A stretch of 64,000 bases of DNA from Polyodon spathula (taxonomy: Eukaryota > Chordata > Actinopteri > Acipenseriformes > Polyodontidae): contig NC_054565.1 in assembly GCF_017654505.1 (NCBI RefSeq), forward strand, positions 7,006,832-7,070,831. Reading direction: 5' to 3'. A model generated the notes under the pieces. It was not told the DNA's origin. It was given only the letters and a program-made list of their open reading frames with translations, and searched no databases. Both the position numbers and the translations under genes were made by a program. Numbering within the stretch: the stretch's first letter is position 1; the number at the start of each line of letters is the position of its first letter. This document shows, piece by piece, positions 58,093-64,000 of this stretch.

Positions 58093-59458
58093 GTAAAGCA
58101 CAACTATGTCCAGTTCAATCACACTATATCCGCTCTGTTGCTGTTTTTAAAAGCTCTGTCGTGCCCCACTCCCTCTAATGCAGTTTGTTTAAAGTTATTT
58201 TATTATACAGCTCTGTGTTTGGGAAAGCAACCCCCCCCCCATGAAGATAACACCCACACTGTGACAATGTATGCAACTGCTACTGTGAATTACTTTAAAG
58301 GAAGAAACTCTAAAAGAATCGAAACACGTGCAATGACAAACACGTCCACTGGAGGTCCTTCTCAATGCCTTCAAGGACCCTAGCAAGCTCAATGGCACAT
58401 GCTTCATTGAGAAAGACTGCAGTAGTTACAGATAGAAGTCTATAGGTAGGCACAAATCATCCTCTTTATCTGTTTATAAAACATTTAGAAATGAGTTAGC
58501 AAAGGGTTAAAGGATTATGAATCCGGAACTCAGTTTGTTACAGTAACTTTAGATTGAAACGTTACTATTGTCTTGTCATAAAGTTAGAATGCGCTGTGTT
58601 ATAAAAGCTTGGTTACGTTCTTACAGCACTGCTGCTATAGCCTCTTAATATTAGCAGTAATAGCAGTGTGATTGTTGAATTTGTTGCTTACTTCCTTTAT
58701 GCTTCACGATTAACTAAAGCCAGGTATTGAAGTGTTTTCCAGTCGCTTCCTCCTCGTAAGAGGCAGTGTAAGGAGGCTCTCGGAGGGCAGAGGTTTGGGT
58801 GTGTGTGTTTTCATGTCATCATTTCACCATTGCTGCTGCCGGATGTGATGTTGAAATGACCCGAGGAAGGGTTTCACTCCCATTCTTTGGCGTGCCCATG
58901 CTTTGCATGCATCGCACTCTCTGGTTTGGAACAGTGGGGGTGCACGACCAAACAGGGTCCTTGTAGTGCTAAACAGCGTCTGCACCGAAAAAGCTAAGCC
59001 TGCCCCCCAAAGGCAGAGAGCATGGCAGCAGCTTCAGCCCGGGGGCTGCTTGCATGGCAGCGGAGATCCGGTCCGGTCTTTACAGGCTGCTAGAGCAGGA
59101 GCAGGGCTGAGCTGTTCAAAGGGCTTGGGCATTGAGACGAGCGCGCCCTGTCAGAGGGGCTGTGCACCTGAGAGAGGCTTACGCTTCCATCCACAGCACA
59201 GTGGGAGTGACCAGGAACTGAAGTTTTCAACCCGCCCCCGAATCGTTCAAATCCTTCTCCAGAGCTCTGCCCTCATCACACCCCTTTACACCCCAATAAC
59301 ACAGCCGCTCGCTGCCTGCTGGAGAGCTTGCAAGCAGCTGGGAAAAAAGGAGGAAGAGAAGATAGAACTAAACAGGCCTGCAGTACAGAGCAGAAATGGG
59401 GCCGGACGCGTTTTACAGTTTTCTACCGAACAAATAAAATGTGCCTAAGAGGGAACTG

Positions 59459-59460
<2 letters not shown>

Positions 59461-59528
<68 letters not shown>
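59461..59528. repeat. (TTA)n microsatellite, about 23 units
   Basis: Pure ATT/TTA run downstream of dlgap3. Confidence 0.97.
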
Positions 59529-59531
<3 letters not shown>

Positions 59532-59820
59532 AAAGTGCAAAAACCTATTTTAATGTAGCAGAATCCCAGTGGCGGGATGACCAGTGGGCACTGCCACCAC
59601 GTGACTGACAGCACTTTGTAAGTCCTGTGTAATGTTATTGGAATGATTCTGATACTATCATGCCCACGAGGCAGTAGTTTGCTTGTCTTGTTTTTAATTG
59701 ATTTTCATTGTTAACCTGCTAACCCTAGGCAGCATGCTTTTTAAATGACTATCACGTTAATGCTAGGTTGGTTGAAGACGCTGCTTGATTTTTGTAACCC
59801 CGGTCCCCTGTCCCCCCCAA

Positions 59821-60005
59821 GCTGGAGAATCCTGTGTCCTCATCTTACTGTCTCTGCCTCTCTGCAAACGGGACGGAAGGACAAGCCAGTGCCAAACTAC
59901 CCGACCCTTCGAGTTTCCCACAGTAACTAAAGCATGGAAAAGCATAGGCAAGCACTGTGAAGCCTAGAGAGGTACGGTAAAGCATGCCGAACCATGGTAA
60001 ACCTG
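59821..60005. repeat. Dispersed 'GTAAAGCATGG' repeat, long copy 2
   Basis: Second long copy of the element at 46094-46320, differing by scattered substitutions. Same order: GAATCCTGTGTCCTCATC, GGACAAGCCAGTGCC, then CAAGCACTGTGAAGCC and GTACGGTAAAGCATG. The class is unknown and no RT or transposase reading frame is present. Confidence 0.7.
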
Positions 60006-63000
60006 GGAACGGTATATATTTGGATTAGGGTTTGGGGGTAAAAGTGTGATTTGAGGTTTAAGATTTGCACAAACATAGACGTTGGAAACATAAGAACACT
60101 CGAGCCTGCTGATCGCATTGATAAAGCAGCGCTAGACTGGCAAGCTTATTGATTACAGCACGCCCCGTGTGTTACTGGTACACTGCGGCAGATCAACACT
60201 CAGACTCATGCCTTGTGGCTGAAGGATTCTCCGACCTGCTGAGGACTTGCTTAGGATCTGATTCAGCGCTTTAGCAGTTTAATGCAACACAGAAATACAT
60301 TGAAATGTAAAAAAAAAAAAAAAAAAAAGGTTTCATTTCACTTTTATGTGAGTTTGCTTTTCGACTGTTACACTAATAGTTTTGCTGTGCAAGAGCAGCA
60401 GTGTTGCTAGTCACCCAGTTATTCCACCTTCATGTACGCTATCATGAAAATGAAATCTTATTCTGCTAGCTATTTTAATGTACTTCCACAATCCTCTCCA
60501 GTCGTGCTGGAGAAGCACCCGAGGTGTGGAGCCTGTCTATCAGAGAACAGCCACAGGCCGTCCAAACACATGCCCTGGACTTCAGTGTAGAATTCTTTAA
60601 TGAAAAAGAAATCGGACACTGAGTTCGAGACAGAGGCAGAGCTCACTCGAGACTCAGCGGCCCGGGTTTGAGATCTCTGGAATTCCTGTGCTGTGTTGAT
60701 TTATTTGGTTTTGTTTATTTCGTTTGTTCATCAGATTGTAAAAGATGAAGAGGCAGCACTTTACAGCGTGTCTCTAATCACTGTGTGCTTGCGTAGCTGT
60801 CACTCAGTACACATGTGCACTCTCATTGCAGTGTTAACACAAAGTTGCAATGTCATTCATGTGTAGACATTTTCACACAATATAACTCTAATGTGCTTTC
60901 CTTCAACATGTATACCTTTCTTTAACTGGAATACCCACAGGACTTTCCATGCTTGCTTTCTTTTCAGAATGCAAATAAAACAAACTAGTATTGCCTACAG
61001 CAATCCCCCTTCCAACCCTAACCCGAACCCTTTCAGATATACTTGTGTGCTTGCAGATATCATGCAACAAGACAGACACGTTCAGTGCATTGTAACTATG
61101 CCTCACAGCATTGTGATTATGTGTAAGCACACATGCGTTTTAAAAAGCAGCTACTGAGTACATGCACAGTCATTAGAGTCACTGAATGCAAAGTGTTACA
61201 CACCCCCAAAAAAATAATCAGTGAAATCTACTGCACCCCTTAGACAAGACACTGTGACGTGTTTCCTCATTCAGAACGGAACACTGTTCATGTTGTCAAC
61301 TCTTTTTTATTATAAAGCTCTTTTAGCGAAATGATGCCTGGGTTTGTTTGTTTCTCTTTTCGTGCTTTTCTCTCGCGTGTCTTTTCTAAACTAAATGCAC
61401 TGTGCTTCTGTTTGAAAGGGAGTCTGTTTTAATATGTGGTTGGGTAAATAAATGTAGGGGAAAATGTACGTTTATCATTTACTAAAGTAGAATTCTGCTT
61501 TTCTTCGCTGAGTGGGAAGACTGTGCAATGCCAGGTGTGTTTTCCTGTGTGTCTGTGCGCGTGTGTGTGTTTGTTGGTGCAGGATCAGAAAGTGGTACAT
61601 CGTCAGAAAGTGGTACGTCATCAGAAAGTAGTACACGTACGAAAACTTGACCTGTGTAATGTCAGAAAAGGGTAAGCTGTCAACAATCACTACGAACAAG
61701 ACGAACTGCAGTTCATCCACCTCATCGTATGTGTTTGCAGTGCTAGTTAGCCCTGTTTGTTGCTCATCAGTTAAAGTCACAGCTGTTAGCTCTTTCTTTT
61801 GCAGGTTACAAAGCAAAGCAGGAATCGCGCCCCATCATTCCCCCTCCAGGTACGGCTGTTTTTAAAGCCACGTGTTATTCTTACACTTACAAACAGAGAC
61901 AGCAATAAAATGAGCAAAGTCCTTTTGTTTTTAAGGTAAGCTAATAGTGTTGGAGAGAGTTTTGATTTTGTTTTTTGTTCCCTTTCCATCACTCTGTGTG
62001 TGTTTGTGTGTGAAAGTGTGTCTCCTGGTTCTGTTTAACGGCTATCCAGTGCCGTTAAGAGGAGTGACAGACAGACAGGGTGGGGTGAAGAACGAGGTAA
62101 ATAAACAGCCCAGTGAAAGAGTGAACAAGGTTGAGGCGTGACAGGAAGAATCAGAATGAATCACTGTGAGCCGGTGTGTCTGGAGCTGTGTGATCAAACG
62201 AACCCTGCCGCACACAGACTCTCTGTATCTCTACACAACCTGCACACTCCAGTGGTAAGCTCTCACTACAACAAGGCTTGTGTGTGGGTGCAGGGGGTTC
62301 ATAGGGGGTTACAGAGACACACTTTAGTTTCATTTAGTAAATGTGTTTTAGAGCTTCTGAGTGTTCTGAACAAGGATATTTTGGTAACACCTAATATTAA
62401 GGTGCTGCTTATTAATGTTTTATAAATATATAATAGATATAATAGATACTTAACTATGTTATAGAGGATTAATAAAGCATTATAGATGGAATTACATTTA
62501 AATATCCCAAAGTAGAATAGGTGGCTGAAAACTGTTCCCTTTATAAAAACATAATTCTGTGTGTGTATATAAATCCCTAATTAGTGTTTCCTCTATATGA
62601 TATGTTAATGTTAATAAGTAGTTATAAGGTTTGTTATAAATGTCTTAGTTGCATGTTCTTATTACACTGCTATAACACAGCCATAGTCTGCTATTACTAT
62701 TCATGATCTGGTATTGGTTATAACACCTTTATAACATCTTTATAGATGCAATAGATACTCTGGAATGCAATTTTTGTCAAACCCATTTCATAGTCGTATC
62801 AGATATTTTTATTTTAGAAGAACAACATTTGACAAACACGCTTTCATCTTATTCTGAATCCAAGCAGCTGGCAATCCCGGGTAGGAAAAATCATGATGGA
62901 AACGAAAGCTTTCTGCTTAAAGAGAACGAGCACAGCATGGCAGTGTTTCACAGTCAGCACAGCGAGTTACAGGACAAGACACTCTCAGCACAATGAAAAA

Positions 63001-63364
63001 GACTGGCTCACAGAAACCACAGAGCTACAGTCAGTCAGTGATGAGGTTGAACTGCAAGAAGCCAAAGGACTCCAGTCTTTAATCATCTCCTGTCTTGTGA
63101 ACAGAGATAATTTCACATCATTGAGAAACAAACCAGAGGGCCTTACAAAGTGCCCTTTAAAGTCGAGGAGCCTCGCGCAGCTCGCTGGAGTCCAGGTGCT
63201 AGATCAATGGAATATATATGCAGCAAAGGGCATCCTCACTCAGGGTTTGTTCACCAAAATATATATATATTTTTTTTTTTACTTTTATTGCTGCAATATG
63301 AAGATGGAAAATTGAACACAAGTTGAATCAGCAATGTTTTAGTGCCTTGCGCCCTCTTCAGGAT

Positions 63365-64000
63365 TTACAAGACGCTGACGTCACGACGAGCAAGCCCTGC
63401 GAGCCCCTTCCACCTGGAGCTGCTGGAGGCTGCCTGCCTGGGAGTCTGCCTGCGGAGGCACGGCCCCGACTCCCTCCACAGCCCTCGGAGCTGGGCTCGG
63501 AAGTGCTGCAGAGAGAAGCAGTAGATGAGTGGGTCGATGCAGCTATTCACACTCAGCAACGCCGTGCTCGCTCTGTGCACCACGTCCACGAGGGACGGAG
63601 GGGCGCAGCTGAAAACGGGCGTCTTCCTGAACACCCAGGCGACCAGCGTCACGTGGTAGGGGGCCACGCAGACCACAAAAACCAGCAGCATTCCCAGGAC
63701 AATGGACCTGGCCAGCCGTCGGTGTGGCCCTTGGACGGGGGCCCCGGGGGCTCCTGGGGCCGCAAGCGTGCGCAGGATGGAGAGGTAGCTGCCCAGGACT
63801 GTGAGGAAGGAGGACAGGAAGAAGAGGCAGGCCAGGAAGGAGTAGCACCGGTCCTGGGAGAACATCTCGAAGCACTTGATGAGCCCGCGGTCCGTTCTGA
63901 AGGTCTGATCCACCGAGAGGAGCGGGATGCAGCAACAGAGCCAGAAGGTCCAGACACAGAGGCTGGTCCAGATAGCCCCTCTCTGGGTCACCAGGAACAG
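63365..64000 (-). CDS. Class A (rhodopsin-like) GPCR, delta group, C-terminal part
   Basis: Membrane receptor that signals through G proteins; the ligand is not known. The frame is open to the window edge, so the start, TM1-3 and the DRY motif lie beyond 64000. Visible parts in order: TM4 (VWTFWLCCCIPLL), extracellular loop 2 with the conserved cysteine (LIKCFEMF), TM5 (CLFFLSSFLTVLGSYLSIL), a short loop 3, TM6 (VLGMLLVFVVCVAPYHVTLV) and TM7 with DPLIY (SCIDPLIYCF, the DPxxY form of NPxxY). Helix 8 and a basic Ser-rich tail follow. CxAPYH in TM6 and DPxxY in TM7 fit the P2Y, lysophosphatidic-acid (LPAR4/5/6), PAR and proton-sensing branch. I cannot name the subtype. About 209 codons are visible, with no frameshift, so it is probably functional. 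Confidence 0.88.
   Translation of the reverse strand: MFLVTQRGAIWTSLCVWTFWLCCCIPLLSVDQTFRTDRGLIKCFEMFSQDRCYSFLACLFFLSSFLTVLGSYLSILRTLAAPGAPGAPVQGPHRRLARSIVLGMLLVFVVCVAPYHVTLVAWVFRKTPVFSCAPPSLVDVVHRASTALLSVNSCIDPLIYCFSLQHFRAQLRGLWRESGPCLRRQTPRQAASSSSRWKGLAGLARRDVSVL

Larger units (their letters stand above)
57560..63364. other. dlgap3 3' UTR and intergenic stretch before the GPCR
   Basis: Beyond the candidate poly(A) signals I see only simple repeats, one long dispersed repeat and short open frames without family resemblance (for example 58903-59448). The GPCR is convergent with dlgap3. Confidence 0.6.

Noticed and set aside
58903..59448. 181-codon frame downstream of dlgap3
   Set aside because: No domain, ends beside a microsatellite; probably chance in GC-richer DNA.
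62893..63315. 140-codon frame near the GPCR
   Set aside because: No family resemblance, low-complexity end, opposite strand to the receptor.

Overview
The window is vertebrate nuclear DNA. It has split genes with GT-AG introns, long gene-poor stretches, and many microsatellites and minisatellites. Gene content and the compact main gene (coding exons within 9.1 kb) suggest a fish. I lean toward a ray-finned fish, possibly non-teleost, but the sequence does not prove this. Three protein-coding loci can be supported.

(1) A beta-type connexin (12762-13258, +). Its single coding exon is cut by a 500-base N gap (13259-13758) inside the second extracellular loop. A TATA-like box and a strong splice donor about 0.6-1 kb upstream may mark its non-coding first exon.

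(2) A complete dlgap3 (SAPAP3/GKAP3) gene (48459-57559, +). I rebuilt it as ten coding exons whose phases all join into a 977-residue protein ending in the PDZ ligand QTRL. In human, DLGAP3 lies beside the GJB5-GJB4-GJB3-GJA4 connexin cluster, so the connexin-dlgap3 linkage looks ancestral.

(3) The C-terminal part of a class A GPCR (63365-64000, -), from about TM4 to the tail, running off the window edge.

The rest is non-coding. The 35 kb between connexin and dlgap3 holds several tandem arrays: five near-identical 132-bp copies, a 29-bp array, a 75-bp array, and two large arrays of the same 42-bp unit in opposite orientation about 4 kb apart (29.27-30.6 kb and 34.6-36.2 kb). The 42-bp unit contains a perfect match to the RNA polymerase III A box. 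Dispersed elements include two copies of a roughly 0.2-kb MITE with TTAACCC-type inverted ends, one next to a dlgap3 splice acceptor, and at least eight copies of a 'GTAAAGCATGG' repeat family.

The most unusual structure is in dlgap3 intron 3. It is almost wholly a 56-bp tandem array that is a repeated copy of the start of exon 4 together with its own 3' splice site. Eighteen upstream decoy acceptors result, and each leads to a stop codon in its reading frame. The 3' end of exon 4, with its donor, is also duplicated once just downstream. I see no prokaryotic-type system, CRISPR, rRNA or intact tRNA gene.
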